A stretch of DNA of 64,000 nucleotides from JABMNT01 sp048262255 (GTDB lineage: Bacteria > Pseudomonadota > Alphaproteobacteria > Rhodospirillales > Casp-alpha2), in the NCBI GenBank assembly GCA_048262255.1, contig JBLXFH010000003.1:248001-312000 (forward strand), given 5' to 3'. Both the position numbers and the translations under genes were made by a program. Below are positions 1 through 8,297 of this stretch, piece after piece. Each line of letters starts with the position of its first letter. The first letter of the stretch is position 1. Under the pieces are notes generated by a model. It was not told the origin of the DNA. It was given only the letters and a program-made list of their open reading frames with translations, and searched no databases.

Positions 1-152
1 GTATATTGCAGCTGTTTGTCCCGCCACAGGGCGGCCAGCGGTGCCCACTGATCGCCAAGTTCGGCCTGACACTGCTCCGCCGCCGAGGCCACATCAAACA
101 GTGTTCCATAGGCATCAAAGACACAGGCATCAATATCGGCAAGGGCGGGCAT
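1..152 (-). CDS. Haloacid dehalogenase, type II (5' part only)
   Basis: Only the first 50 codons lie in the window; the gene runs off the left edge. Reading leftward from the ATG at 152 gives a start of the form MPALADIDACVFDAYGTLFD, in which the first Asp of FDAYGTLFD is the nucleophile position of the HAD superfamily. The following C-x-AELG and ALWRDKQLQY segments match the start of L-2-haloacid dehalogenases, which hydrolyse 2-haloalkanoates with inversion. Substrate cannot be fixed from this part. It lies about 100 bases downstream of slt on the same strand and may be cotranscribed with it. Confidence 0.85.
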   Translation of the reverse strand, partial: MPALADIDACVFDAYGTLFDVASAAEQCQAELGDQWAPLAALWRDKQLQY

Positions 153-253
153 AGGCGTTCTCCGGTCCGGGTACTCTCAATTCGGGCCACATTATCGAAC
201 CATCCCGGCCAACCGTCAAATGCCGATGACGTCACATGCTGCTGCCGTATCAA

Positions 254-2233
254 TTACTGGTGCAGGTCTTCTTCCAGTGACAAGGCGACTTCCGGATCGG
301 CCAGACGTGTCCGGTAGACCTGCAGGTTTTCCAGTACCCGCTGCACATAATTGCGGGTTTCATCAAAGGGGATCATCTCGACCCAGTCGATCGCGTCCAC
401 GTCGCTGTCCCGCAAATCGCCAAACTCCCGGACCCAGCGTCTGGCACGCGACGGGCCCGCGTTATAGGAGGCCAACGCCAGAACATAGGAATTATTCTGG
501 TTTTCCAGAAGTTCAGCAAGATAGACCTGCCCCAACGTCATGTTGTAATTGGGGTCACTGGTCAAGCGGGGGCTGGAATAACGCAGTTTTGCCGATTTCG
601 AGACCACTTTTGCCGTGCGCGGCATCAGTTGCATCAGTCCGCGTGCCCCAACCGGGCTTCTGGCGTCCACCCGAAAGGCGCTTTCCTGTCGGATCAGGGC
701 AAGGACGAAAGGCCTTTCCAGTGGCTTCACGCCCAGTGCGGAGGGCAGGGACGGTGGGCTCAGGACGGGATACCCTACTGACGGCAATTCAAGGCCATCG
801 CGGCTTGAGCGCTTGGCCACCCAAATGGCAAGATCCTGGCGCTGGTTCTGACGGGCCAGATGCGCTGTGCGCAGGCGCCAGACCGGGTCGCTGTTCAGAT
901 CATACAGATGGCGAATAAAGGGTCGGATCAAATCCGATTCGTTAACGTCACTGAGCAGGCGAACCATCCGCACCAGTTCGTGGTTTTCAAAAGCCTTGTC
1001 TGGTGTATCGCTCAAATACGGGCCATCGTCGATGGGCAGACTGTCACCGGGCCGTAATTTGGCGAAGGCCAGTTGTCCGTAGTAGGTGGTCGGATATGCA
1101 GCCGCCCACTGGTACCACTGTTCAGCCCGTTCGGCATCGCCCTTGGCTTCCATGGCGCGCCCGGCCCAATAAGCACCGCGAGCTCGGCTGATCGGGTATT
1201 TGACGGCCTTATACATATTTTCGAAATGAGTGAAGGCGGTTTCGGCCTCGTTGAGAAAACGCAACGATATCCATCCCGCCAGCCATTCCGCCTCGGCAAA
1301 ATCGGCGCCATCGGTCAGGCCATGGTTGTTGACGCCCCGATACGCGACGCTGACCAGTCCTTTTGACAAGGCCTTGCGGGCCAGGGTGGCGCGTTCCGAC
1401 CACCAGACATCGGGGCGGATCAGGTCTTCCGGCAATTTCTCGAGAATATCCAGCGCACTGTCCTTGCCTTTGCGGCGGCGCCAGCGCATACGCTCGTAAA
1501 CCAACCCGGCATGACTTTTCAGGGATTCCGGCACTTTCGAAATCAGCCGATCCACATTGCCGCTGCGCAGGCGCAGGTGGATGCGGGCCTGTGCCAAAGC
1601 GACCCATTCCTTCGGAACTTTTGGAAACATTCGGCGCGCCGCGCTCTGCCGTCCATCCCACAGCAGGCGGTCAAGGCGTAACAGATGATCTTTCCGGGTC
1701 AGGTGTTTTCGATACGTCTTGTAAAAAGCCCGCTCTTCGGCGCGCGGGAAATCTTCCTCAACCCATGTGGTGCGGATCATGGAAACGGCTTCATCGGTTT
1801 GTCCCTGCGCCAGCAAGGCACCGGCCAGACGGCCCCGACCAACCGCGCTGATCGGTGTGCGGCCCTGATACCAGGCAACCACTTCCGCTGGCGTCAGATG
1901 AGCCGGCATCAGTTCCTCGGCCCGGCGCAGCAGACTGTGGCGCAACGGCCATTCCGGATTTTCGGACAGGAACCGGTCCAGCAGGTCAAACGTCGCAGCG
2001 GGATTGGATTTGTTAAGCACGGACCAGGCGAGGTATTTACGGGCGAGGGGGGTGTCGATGCGTTTGGCAAAACGCCCAACAGACTTCCACTGTCGCGCCT
2101 TGATGGCTTTCACGGCGTTGCGGAACCAGACCTGCTCGGCATCGCTCATGGCATAGGCCGGTTTATCCAGCCCCAGACCTGCACTCCCCAACACCATCAC
2201 AGCAAGGGCACATCGAATGACCAGACGTTTCAT
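254..2233 (-). CDS. slt: Soluble lytic murein transglycosylase (Slt70 family)
   Basis: Periplasmic enzyme that cleaves the MurNAc-GlcNAc bond of peptidoglycan with formation of the 1,6-anhydro product. The product is about 659 residues from the ATG at 2233, chosen because it opens directly into a signal peptide (MKRLVIRCALAVMVLG...KPAYA) and has GGAGGAGG upstream; an in-frame start at 2281 would add 16 polar residues. The long middle is alpha-helical superhelix sequence (the doughnut domain). The C-terminal catalytic domain shows ALIRQESAF with the catalytic Glu at about residue 517, then GARGLMQLMP and the ASYNAGPSRARRW motif, in the family order. Length and layout are normal for the family. 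Confidence 0.93.
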   Translation of the reverse strand: MKRLVIRCALAVMVLGSAGLGLDKPAYAMSDAEQVWFRNAVKAIKARQWKSVGRFAKRIDTPLARKYLAWSVLNKSNPAATFDLLDRFLSENPEWPLRHSLLRRAEELMPAHLTPAEVVAWYQGRTPISAVGRGRLAGALLAQGQTDEAVSMIRTTWVEEDFPRAEERAFYKTYRKHLTRKDHLLRLDRLLWDGRQSAARRMFPKVPKEWVALAQARIHLRLRSGNVDRLISKVPESLKSHAGLVYERMRWRRRKGKDSALDILEKLPEDLIRPDVWWSERATLARKALSKGLVSVAYRGVNNHGLTDGADFAEAEWLAGWISLRFLNEAETAFTHFENMYKAVKYPISRARGAYWAGRAMEAKGDAERAEQWYQWAAAYPTTYYGQLAFAKLRPGDSLPIDDGPYLSDTPDKAFENHELVRMVRLLSDVNESDLIRPFIRHLYDLNSDPVWRLRTAHLARQNQRQDLAIWVAKRSSRDGLELPSVGYPVLSPPSLPSALGVKPLERPFVLALIRQESAFRVDARSPVGARGLMQLMPRTAKVVSKSAKLRYSSPRLTSDPNYNMTLGQVYLAELLENQNNSYVLALASYNAGPSRARRWVREFGDLRDSDVDAIDWVEMIPFDETRNYVQRVLENLQVYRTRLADPEVALSLEEDLHQ

Positions 2234-2471
2234 CACGGGATTTTGCCGACCTCCTCCGTCGCAACACTTCATCCTTACCAAATCATACCCCCGGAACCGT
2301 TAAGGAAACAAGAAGGCGGCTATGGTCACGACACATTGCGCCTTTTGCACCTCCTATAATCGGCCTTTGTCGAACCTCATTTCATAAATAAATCGAGTCT
2401 TCGCTATGTTCTTGCTGGGGGATACAGGCTACAATGGTGTTCCCTAGAGCTTTACCAATGGAGGGATATGC

Positions 2472-2660
2472 ATGGGATCAGACGACATCCCTGTAGATAT
2501 GACGCCCCTCGAAACCCTGCAGGCTCTGGCCGACGAAATCCGGCGCCTGGTTGACCTATACCCGGAAAACGTAGTGGAAATTGAGGCACTTGGAGACGCC
2601 ATTGAAGAAATGGCCCCATCAGCAGACGCTACTGAGAATCGCAAACCTTCCGACGAATAA
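2472..2660 (+). CDS. Small acidic protein, unknown
   Basis: A 62-residue frame with a GAGGGA Shine-Dalgarno six bases before the ATG. The product is acidic, begins MGSDDIPVDMTPLETLQALA, looks helical (ADEIRRLVDLYPENVVEIEAL) and ends in a charged tail. I do not recognise a family. The good ribosome binding site and absence of a competing gene support expression, but an overlapping frame exists on the other strand, so this is a likely rather than certain gene. Confidence 0.5.
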   Translation: MGSDDIPVDMTPLETLQALADEIRRLVDLYPENVVEIEALGDAIEEMAPSADATENRKPSDE

Positions 2661-3057
2661 TTTTTCAGTCAGGCAATCTTCCCAGAGATACGTGATCTGC
2701 AAAGCGTGTTATTGTTGCCTGTTTTGTATGTGCTGAGAAATACACTATCATTCAATTATAAATTGATTAATATTATTTCAGTAAAACTATAAAACATATT
2801 CTGTTTTTTCTATCAGGCCTGTGATCTTCCGCACTTTTCCTGATTTATTCACCTGTTATCATTTCAAACGTGATGAATATATTCAACTGTATCAACAAAA
2901 CCGTATAGGGCAGACCCACAATGAGGATTGCTTTTGTGTTATTCATATCCTCAACTATAGGAATAATAATTATTTATAATTTATCCACATAGTTACATTT
3001 TCGTTTTGTTATCTGTATGAATAAGCGTTTTAAACCCAACAGGAAAATTGAGGCGCA
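2661..3057. other. AT-rich gap without a recognisable gene
   Basis: About 400 bases, clearly richer in A and T than the housekeeping block. There is no open frame with a ribosome binding site that I would defend. It probably contains the promoter of the gene starting at 3058. I see no strong hairpin, tRNA or long repeat. Confidence 0.5.
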
Positions 3058-3471
3058 ATGAACAAACCAAATATATTACCTATTAAGCGGCTGCTGGGGT
3101 CTGGCGATATGGATGAGGGGGAGAGTCTGGGAATTCGCGTCGAAGATGACAAGGGCATGGAATGCGTCATCCTGCTGCCTCATGAGATGGAAACTGATTT
3201 TCTATTCCGATTGGAAGCCGCTGCGGAAGCGGCAGGTGCAAAAAGGAAGGATGGCAATCGCCGTGCCGACAAAACCATGCCGATTGGGATTGACGGAATG
3301 CAGACGTTTATCGTCACCGACAACCTGGCCATCCTGCGTATTCTGATGGAAAACGGCATGAAACTGGACCTGCCGATGGATGATCAGATGCGCTCCGATT
3401 TACGTCAATTGATTGACGGAGTTGACGCAAAACTGCTCGACCCTACCGAGCCAGTGAAAAAACCTCACTAA
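3058..3471 (+). CDS. Hypothetical protein, 137 residues
   Basis: The frame starts MNKPNILPIKRLLGSGDMDE and has no signal peptide or membrane segment. The middle is beta-like (ESLGIRVEDDKGMECVILLP) and is followed by a helix rich in Ala and Glu and a second beta segment (MQTFIVTDNLAILRILMENG). No family is recognised. A weak GAGGCG precedes the ATG. It converges on the DUF3307 gene and shares its last four bases with it, a tight tail-to-tail arrangement without room for a separate terminator. Codon use resembles the core genome more than the AT-rich DNA to its left. Confidence 0.65.
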   Translation: MNKPNILPIKRLLGSGDMDEGESLGIRVEDDKGMECVILLPHEMETDFLFRLEAAAEAAGAKRKDGNRRADKTMPIGIDGMQTFIVTDNLAILRILMENGMKLDLPMDDQMRSDLRQLIDGVDAKLLDPTEPVKKPH

Positions 3472-3857
3472 ACAACCCGCCCGAACAGGCCGACCGATAC
3501 CCCATAGGCGATGCCCGCATAGGTCAGGTTGTGCAACAGCTGATCGAAGCCGACCAGAACCCAGAACTTGTTGCTGGTCGTCGGTCCCCATCCCATGACC
3601 TTGTTGGTCTTCATCTTGGCCCAGTCGATGTGGTAATGCAGCACCATATCCAGACCGGCATAGATCAACGCGGTTTCCATGCCTATGCCCGGCAACAAAG
3701 CCAGAACCAGCCATGTGCCCACACCATGGATCAATGCATGGACAATCCCACCCGGATGCCCGTATTCACCCTTGTGCGAATAGAGATAGGGGTGCGACTG
3801 CAACGGAAAATCACAGATGAAATGTTTGACCAGTAACCAGACGAGAATTTCGTACAT
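3468..3857 (-). CDS. DUF3307 membrane protein
   Basis: A 129-residue polytopic inner-membrane protein with about three to four hydrophobic segments. The start MYEILVWLLVKHFICDFPLQ carries the K/A-H-x4-DFPLQ pattern typical of DUF3307; a further His pair occurs at GIVHALIHG, and another His-Asp pair (MVLHYHIDWAKMKTN) sits in the second half. The conserved His and Asp residues at membrane ends suggest metal binding or an enzymatic role, but no function is established for the family. Nearest neighbours do not help. Start chosen at the only sensible ATG. Confidence 0.8.
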   Translation of the reverse strand: MYEILVWLLVKHFICDFPLQSHPYLYSHKGEYGHPGGIVHALIHGVGTWLVLALLPGIGMETALIYAGLDMVLHYHIDWAKMKTNKVMGWGPTTSNKFWVLVGFDQLLHNLTYAGIAYGVSVGLFGRVV

Positions 3858-4031
3858 GGGACCTCAAGTATGCGCGTGTCATTCCGTCCGTGATTAAAAC
3901 ACATCACGATAGCATATGCCCATTAAATCATTAACCGGGGTCAATCTCTTAATGGCTCGTAATTTTGTAAAAAGTTGTTGTTTGATCAATATTCAGCGAT
4001 CTTTCAGACAAATAAAAAGTAGTGGGGAATC

Positions 4032-4196
4032 ATGACTATTACTCAGGAACAAAAAGTTGCCCTTGCATCTGTAAAGAACGGGATTGTTGTGCCGGAACAA
4101 CTTCTTAACCAACTCAAAACGAAGGGATTGGTTGAACAAGTCCTTGTTGGTCATAAGTTGACAATCAAAGGTGCTATTACGATTTCTAAAGAATAG
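4032..4196 (+). CDS. Putative small protein, 54 residues
   Basis: An AT-rich frame of 54 codons preceded by GTGGGGAAT. The product starts MTITQEQKVALASVKNGIVV and has a predicted helix followed by two short strands (LVEQVLVGHKLTIKGAITIS), which could be a small winged-helix or beta-hairpin unit. No family recognised. It is the first of three small frames in a low-GC patch that also holds a toxin-like fragment, so it may be part of a decayed cassette. Confidence 0.4.
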   Translation: MTITQEQKVALASVKNGIVVPEQLLNQLKTKGLVEQVLVGHKLTIKGAITISKE

Positions 4197-4226
4197 TCGC
4201 AACTTATAGCTCTGCGGGGCATACAG

Positions 4227-4337
4227 ATGAAGCAAGCAACTGCAATACAACTGCGAAATATGATTATCGCCGAGATTCGGAAAATTGAAGCCTGTAGTGA
4301 CATGGACCTTGAAGCGGAACGCCTAACTGGTGGCTAG
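4227..4337 (+). CDS. Putative very small protein, 36 residues
   Basis: Begins 30 bases after the previous small frame ends. The product is helical and charged (MKQATAIQLRNMIIAEIRKI...). There is no clear Shine-Dalgarno (only GGGGC about nine bases upstream). It overlaps the DUF3368-like fragment in a different frame, so it may instead be the N-terminal remnant of a frameshifted longer gene. Low confidence as an independent gene. Confidence 0.25.
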   Translation: MKQATAIQLRNMIIAEIRKIEACSDMDLEAERLTGG

Positions 4338-4459
4338 GTAGTATATTTGTCCGCGGTTCAGGTGATGTAGGTAAAGCTCAACGGGAAGCCTTGATAATTG
4401 CTGAAAAACTTCAAGCTGAATATTTGCTTATAGACCGACTTGCAAAACCCACTACTTAA
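4313..4459 (+). pseudogene. DUF3368 (PIN-like toxin) C-terminal fragment
   Basis: An open frame of 48 codons without a usable start codon. It reads GSGDVGKAQREALIIAEKLQ followed by AEYLLIDRLAK. In intact DUF3368 proteins (PIN-domain, VapC-like ribonuclease toxins) this is the region of the second acidic residue, usually GEAEAIALA...GADLLLIDD. Here the Gly-Asp/Glu and LLID parts remain but the N-terminal nuclease half is missing. The preceding 36-codon frame is in another phase, so the remnant may be frameshifted as well as truncated. The family call is by motif resemblance only. Confidence 0.4.
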
Positions 4460-4609
4460 AAACCTGACATTTGGAAATAGTTTACGGTGATCTGACTTTT
4501 CAAACACTTAACCTGATTTGGTGATTTATTTGCATAAACGTGATGTCCCCCCGAATGGGATCATTTCGGTTACTTGCGTGTTATCTAGCACAAATGCATA
4601 ATTGTTTTT

Positions 4610-5350
4610 ATGTCTGATACTCTACCCAAAAGACCACCATCATGGGATGAGGTTGTTGGCGACCTTCACCCGCTCTTCGGGCTGTTCGCGCTAATAGAAT
4701 ATCCTTCCAATTGGTGGGTATGGCTTTGGCGAAGAAGTGCGGGTATTCGGACAATTGTTGAGTTTACTGGAGCTGGAATAGTAATTGCTGGATTTTACGG
4801 GCTCACAATAGAACTCCAACAGCGTGATATTGATCGTGGTGTGCGCATCGCAACTCTCTTTGCTCAAATAGCTCAAGTCCATGCTTTGCCAAACGAGGCA
4901 GGTCTGATTGCATTGAAACCGAGCGTAGTAGCCTTGGCACAGGAAAGAGTCTCCATGACAGGTATAAATCTCAGTAAGGTGGACCTTAGTGAAGTGAATC
5001 TAAGCGGAGCGAATTTGAGCGGAGCGGATTTGAGCGGTGCGGACCTGAGCGGTGCGAACTTGAGTAGGGCGTATCTGATGGGAGCAAATCTCAGTAAGGC
5101 AAATTTGAGTAGGGCAGACTTAAAAGAGGCGCAATTAGGGTTGGCCGACCTTGCAGGTGTGAACTTGCGTGATGCAGACTTGAGTTCGGCTGACTTTAGT
5201 GCAGCAATGGTTCCTGTTCCAATTAACTTGGATGCGAAAAACTTGAGTCAAACCAATATTAATGCCTCCTGTTTTGATGGAAAACGGCCACCCATACTCC
5301 CAAATAAGTTGAAATGGAATGGCGATATCTGCTACAAATACAGGAGATAA
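4610..5350 (+). CDS. Pentapeptide-repeat protein with N-terminal membrane segment
   Basis: A 246-residue protein. Residues 1-45 are Trp- and Pro-rich; one hydrophobic segment (about 48-67, VEFTGAGIVIAGFYGLTIEL) probably anchors it. From about residue 120 to 205 it consists of A(D/N)LSxA pentapeptides, which fold as a right-handed square beta-helix. The repeats are unusually regular (NLSGADLSGADLSGANLS). Pentapeptide proteins have varied roles, including DNA mimicry against gyrase and scaffolding; nothing here selects one. The C-terminus carries two Cys and a basic end (CYKYRR). Base composition is low in GC compared with the neighbouring dapA, consistent with acquisition. Confidence 0.8.
   Translation: MSDTLPKRPPSWDEVVGDLHPLFGLFALIEYPSNWWVWLWRRSAGIRTIVEFTGAGIVIAGFYGLTIELQQRDIDRGVRIATLFAQIAQVHALPNEAGLIALKPSVVALAQERVSMTGINLSKVDLSEVNLSGANLSGADLSGADLSGANLSRAYLMGANLSKANLSRADLKEAQLGLADLAGVNLRDADLSSADFSAAMVPVPINLDAKNLSQTNINASCFDGKRPPILPNKLKWNGDICYKYRR
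4997..5131 (+). repeat. 15-bp tandem repeats encoding pentapeptides
   Basis: Nine consecutive 15-base units inside the pentapeptide gene. The first five differ by only a few substitutions (core TTGAGCGGWGCG). DNA-level similarity this high, above what the protein needs, points to recent expansion by slippage or unequal exchange. Confidence 0.7.
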
Positions 5351-5707
5351 TCTGCCTCGTATAAGTTGGAATCCTTCTGTAAAGTGGCTCGAATTGCATA
5401 AAGGAGCAGGCTTTGTTTGGACACCCCGCCCAGATATTAATGCTGCTCTCTATACCATTGGTACAGGCAAGACTTATAAACCTATCATAATGGCGCTCCT
5501 GATATATTTGTTTGCAATCTCGCTGGCGCAAATTTTACATTTGATTAGATCTCTTTCATTTAGACATTTGATTTATCACTCCCGAAACTTGAACATTTTT
5601 GCCGGCTATCTCCAACTCAACTGAAATTCTTGCCCCTGTCCCAAAGCCAGCGTATGTTCCCCGACCGTTACGTTATCTGTTCACGCCAGCCTTAAAAGGA
5701 GCCAGCT
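5351..5707. other. Intergenic, no supported gene
   Basis: About 350 bases between the pentapeptide gene and dapA. A frame of about 100 codons (5319-5624) overlaps the end of the upstream gene and contains one hydrophobic stretch, but has no ribosome binding site and reads like random AT-rich sequence. The final 15 bases hold the AAAAGGAG ribosome binding site of dapA. Confidence 0.5.
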
Positions 5708-6583
5708 ATGTTTTTTGGGTCAATGCCCGCGCTTATCACCCCGTTTGCCGATGGTAAGGTCGACGAGGCTGGCTTTAAATCGTTCGTCGACTGGCAGATT
5801 GCGGAAGGCTCCGACGGTCTGGTGCCCTGCGGCACGACCGGGGAATCACCCACACTGAGCCACGAAGAGCACATGCGCGTCACGGAAATGTGCATCGAGG
5901 TCGCCGCCGGCCGGGTGCCGGTATTGGCGGGCGCCGGGTCCAATTCCACGGATGAGGCCATCCATCTGGCGCAACACGCCAAAACAGCCGGGGCCGATGC
6001 GGTTTTGGTGGTCACGCCCTATTACAACAAGCCAACCCAGAACGGATTGTATGCCCATTACAAGGCCATTCACGATGCAGCGGATATTCCGATCATCATC
6101 TACAACATTCCGGGCCGCAGCATTGTCGATATGAGCGTCGAGACCATGGCAGCACTGGCCAAATTGCCAAACATCGTCGGCGTTAAGGATTCATCACAGG
6201 ATCTTGCACGGCCGGTCAATACGCGCCTCGCCATTGGCGATGATTTCTGCCAGATGTCCGGCGAAGACGGCACCGCCGTGCCGTTTCTGGCCGCCGGTGG
6301 TCATGGCTGCATTTCGGTGACGGCCAACATTGCGCCGCGGCTCTGTGCCGACATGCAACGCGCTTGGCGCGAGGGCGACCTCGAGACCTGCATGAACCTG
6401 CAGGATCGCCTGACACCGCTGCACAACGCTATTTTCTGCGAAACCAGCCCGGGCCCGATCAAATATGCGGCGAGCCTGCTCGACAAATGCTACGCCGAGA
6501 CCCGGCTGCCGATCTGTCCCATCTCGGAAGACAGCAAGGCGACCGTACGCAAGGCCATGGTCGAGGTTGGGCTGCTCAACTAG
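5708..6583 (+). CDS. dapA: 4-hydroxy-tetrahydrodipicolinate synthase
   Basis: Cytoplasmic TIM-barrel aldolase that condenses pyruvate with aspartate semialdehyde, the committed step to lysine and meso-diaminopimelate. The 291-residue length is typical. Visible residues: CGTTGESPTL (the Thr pair that positions Tyr), YYNKPTQ with the catalytic Tyr region, IYNIPGRS with the Arg that binds the carboxylate, and VGVKDSS with the Schiff-base Lys near 161. An AAAAGGAG site lies 7 bases before the ATG. It is followed by smpB, an arrangement common in Alphaproteobacteria. Confidence 0.97.
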   Translation: MFFGSMPALITPFADGKVDEAGFKSFVDWQIAEGSDGLVPCGTTGESPTLSHEEHMRVTEMCIEVAAGRVPVLAGAGSNSTDEAIHLAQHAKTAGADAVLVVTPYYNKPTQNGLYAHYKAIHDAADIPIIIYNIPGRSIVDMSVETMAALAKLPNIVGVKDSSQDLARPVNTRLAIGDDFCQMSGEDGTAVPFLAAGGHGCISVTANIAPRLCADMQRAWREGDLETCMNLQDRLTPLHNAIFCETSPGPIKYAASLLDKCYAETRLPICPISEDSKATVRKAMVEVGLLN

Positions 6584-6675
6584 GGCGGCAAGGACAAGGC
6601 GCGCGGCTTGCTGTTTCGGGCGCATCGGCTTATCTGCCTTATACAACGCTGAACTGAAGGGCAGGGGTTCGTCCC

Positions 6676-7155
6676 GTGGCAAAGAAGAAAAAGAAAAAAC
6701 CAATCGGCAATATCGTCGCGCAGAACCGCCGCGCGCGCTTTGACTACACCATTCTCGATACCCTGGAAGCGGGCATCATGCTGAAGGGAACAGAGGTCAA
6801 ATCCCTGCGCGCCGGGCGGGCCAGCATTGCCGAGAGTTTTGCCGGTGAAAAGGGCGGCGATCTGTACCTGCAGAACGCCCATATCCCGGAATACAAGACC
6901 GGCGGCATTTTCAATCATGAGCCGCGCGCGCCGCGCAAATTATTGCTGCACAAGCGCGAGCTGGAAAAAATGATTGAAGCGACCCAGCGCAAGGGCCAGA
7001 CCCTGGTCCCCATCTCCATCTATTTCAACGACCGCGGCCTGGCCAAGGTGGAACTGGCGGTGGGCGAGGGCAAACGCAAGCAGGACAAGCGCGAAGCCGT
7101 GAAAAAGCAGGACTGGAACCGCCAGAAATCCCGAATTTTGCGCGAAAAGGGCTAA
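6676..7155 (+). CDS. smpB: SsrA-binding protein
   Basis: Partner of tmRNA in trans-translation; delivers tmRNA to stalled ribosomes. The 159 residues contain the family's IVAQNRRARFDYTI start of the OB fold, ILDTLEAGIMLKGTEVKSLR, the NAHIPEY segment and PRAPRKLLLHKRE, with the basic tail that enters the mRNA channel (KRKQDKREAVKKQDWNRQKS). It starts MAKKKKKKP at an ATG and sits 92 bases after dapA. No tmRNA gene is visible in the window. Confidence 0.97.
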   Translation: MAKKKKKKPIGNIVAQNRRARFDYTILDTLEAGIMLKGTEVKSLRAGRASIAESFAGEKGGDLYLQNAHIPEYKTGGIFNHEPRAPRKLLLHKRELEKMIEATQRKGQTLVPISIYFNDRGLAKVELAVGEGKRKQDKREAVKKQDWNRQKSRILREKG

Positions 7156-7219
7156 AAACTTTTCCGTTCTGCCCCCTGTCAAAGCACATAAGGCATGGGT
7201 GTTTTAAGAAGGAACCGAC

Positions 7220-7642
7220 ATGAACCTGACAGCAAAATGGGTTGTTGCCGCTTTGATCGGGTCCAGCCTGACAGCCCCCCATAATGCGATGGCCGGAGGC
7301 GCTCCTGCTGAAACGACTCCCGTCCATAACCCAGCGTCCCTGCAAGAACTGAACAGCTTTCAAGGCATCTGGCGCAGTACGACTGATCCCAAAAGTGAGT
7401 TGATTATCACCGGCGATGTGAAACACGACAGATATGACGGGGCAATTTTAGGCAGCAACACAATCGCCATTAGGGAAACATGCGAGAGAAAAGGCCGTGT
7501 GCAAACGCTTAAAGGGGCTTATCTGGTCGAACCCGATACGGACTTTTGCTGGCATATTCTGAGCATTTCGGAGCAGGAAATCATTTTATCCTATGTTCGC
7601 CGCGGCAATATTTTAACCTACCGTCGTATCCAGCACCCGTAG
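7220..7642 (+). CDS. Exported protein of unknown function
   Basis: A 140-residue protein with a signal peptide (MNLTAKWVVAALIGSSLTAP, cleavage likely after NAMA) and AAGGA before the ATG. The mature part is beta-rich with two Cys that could pair (IRETCERKG and DFCWHIL). The pattern ...FQGIWRSTTDPKSELIITGD... resembles small lipocalin-like periplasmic domains in general style, but no family is recognised. It is alone between smpB and the DUF4170 gene. Confidence 0.7.
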   Translation: MNLTAKWVVAALIGSSLTAPHNAMAGGAPAETTPVHNPASLQELNSFQGIWRSTTDPKSELIITGDVKHDRYDGAILGSNTIAIRETCERKGRVQTLKGAYLVEPDTDFCWHILSISEQEIILSYVRRGNILTYRRIQHP

Positions 7643-7791
7643 CCGTGACCTGAAGCGGTTGACTTGGGCGCCAGAGCGTCTTTGCACATTGGATCGCGTC
7701 TGTTTTCATTTCATAGATTGGTGAGTGCATTCAAGACATCATCCGCTATATTTGGCCTGCAATTGAACATCAATTAAGAGGACAGGACCCT

Positions 7792-8031
7792 ATGGACAAA
7801 CCTTTATTACATTTGGTATTCGGCGGAACGGTAGCTGACCCGCAGGGCACGGATTTTGTCGATACGGACAATCTGGATATTGTCGGGATTTTCCCCAATT
7901 ACGCGACGGCTCTCGACGCCTGGCGCGGCGCCAGCCAGGCGCATGTGGATGAAGCCTCAACCAAATATGTGGTTGTCCATATGCACCGGATGCTGGACCC
8001 GGAGAACGATAAAGACGACACCGACCATTAA
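7792..8031 (+). CDS. DUF4170 protein
   Basis: A 79-residue cytoplasmic protein matching DUF4170 over its whole length: LHLVFGGTVADPQGTDF, then DIVGIFPNYATALDAWRGA and YVVVHMHRMLDP. The family is short, found mainly in Alphaproteobacteria and without known function. AAGAGGACAGG precedes the ATG. It converges on the DUF4169 gene with only six bases between the stops. Confidence 0.85.
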   Translation: MDKPLLHLVFGGTVADPQGTDFVDTDNLDIVGIFPNYATALDAWRGASQAHVDEASTKYVVVHMHRMLDPENDKDDTDH

Positions 8032-8037
8032 GAAGGT

Positions 8038-8235
8038 TTAAGCACCTTCGGGCGGGTCTTCCTCTAACTGTTTTCCGGTTAAGTCCACGTCGCGCCGCTG
8101 CTTTTCATACTCCTGACGGCGTTTGTCGGCCTTGGATTGGCCGAACTTGACCCGGTTGATCTGCGCCTGACGTTCTTTCAGGTCCCGGCCCTGCCGTTTG
8201 CGGTATGTGTTCAAATTGACGATCTCAGCCGTCAT
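8038..8235 (-). CDS. DUF4169 protein
   Basis: A 65-residue, highly charged helical protein starting MTAEIVNLNTYRKRQGRDLK and continuing with NRVKFGQSKADKRRQEYEK, the hallmark of DUF4169 (a short alphaproteobacterial family of unknown role). It lies downstream of the uracil-DNA glycosylase gene on the same strand, 62 bases away. Confidence 0.85.
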   Translation of the reverse strand: MTAEIVNLNTYRKRQGRDLKERQAQINRVKFGQSKADKRRQEYEKQRRDVDLTGKQLEEDPPEGA

Positions 8236-8297
8236 GCGCCTTGTACTCCCTCTGACTGCCCTAAGAATATCGGAAACAGGGGGGATTTGTCGAGATG

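Noticed and set aside
4032..4459. A complete type II toxin-antitoxin system
   Set aside because: The toxin-like part lacks its N-terminal nuclease half and start codon, and the small upstream frames match no antitoxin family.
5319..5624. Frame of about 100 codons after the pentapeptide gene with one hydrophobic stretch
   Set aside because: Overlaps the upstream gene, lacks a ribosome binding site and reads like random AT-rich sequence.
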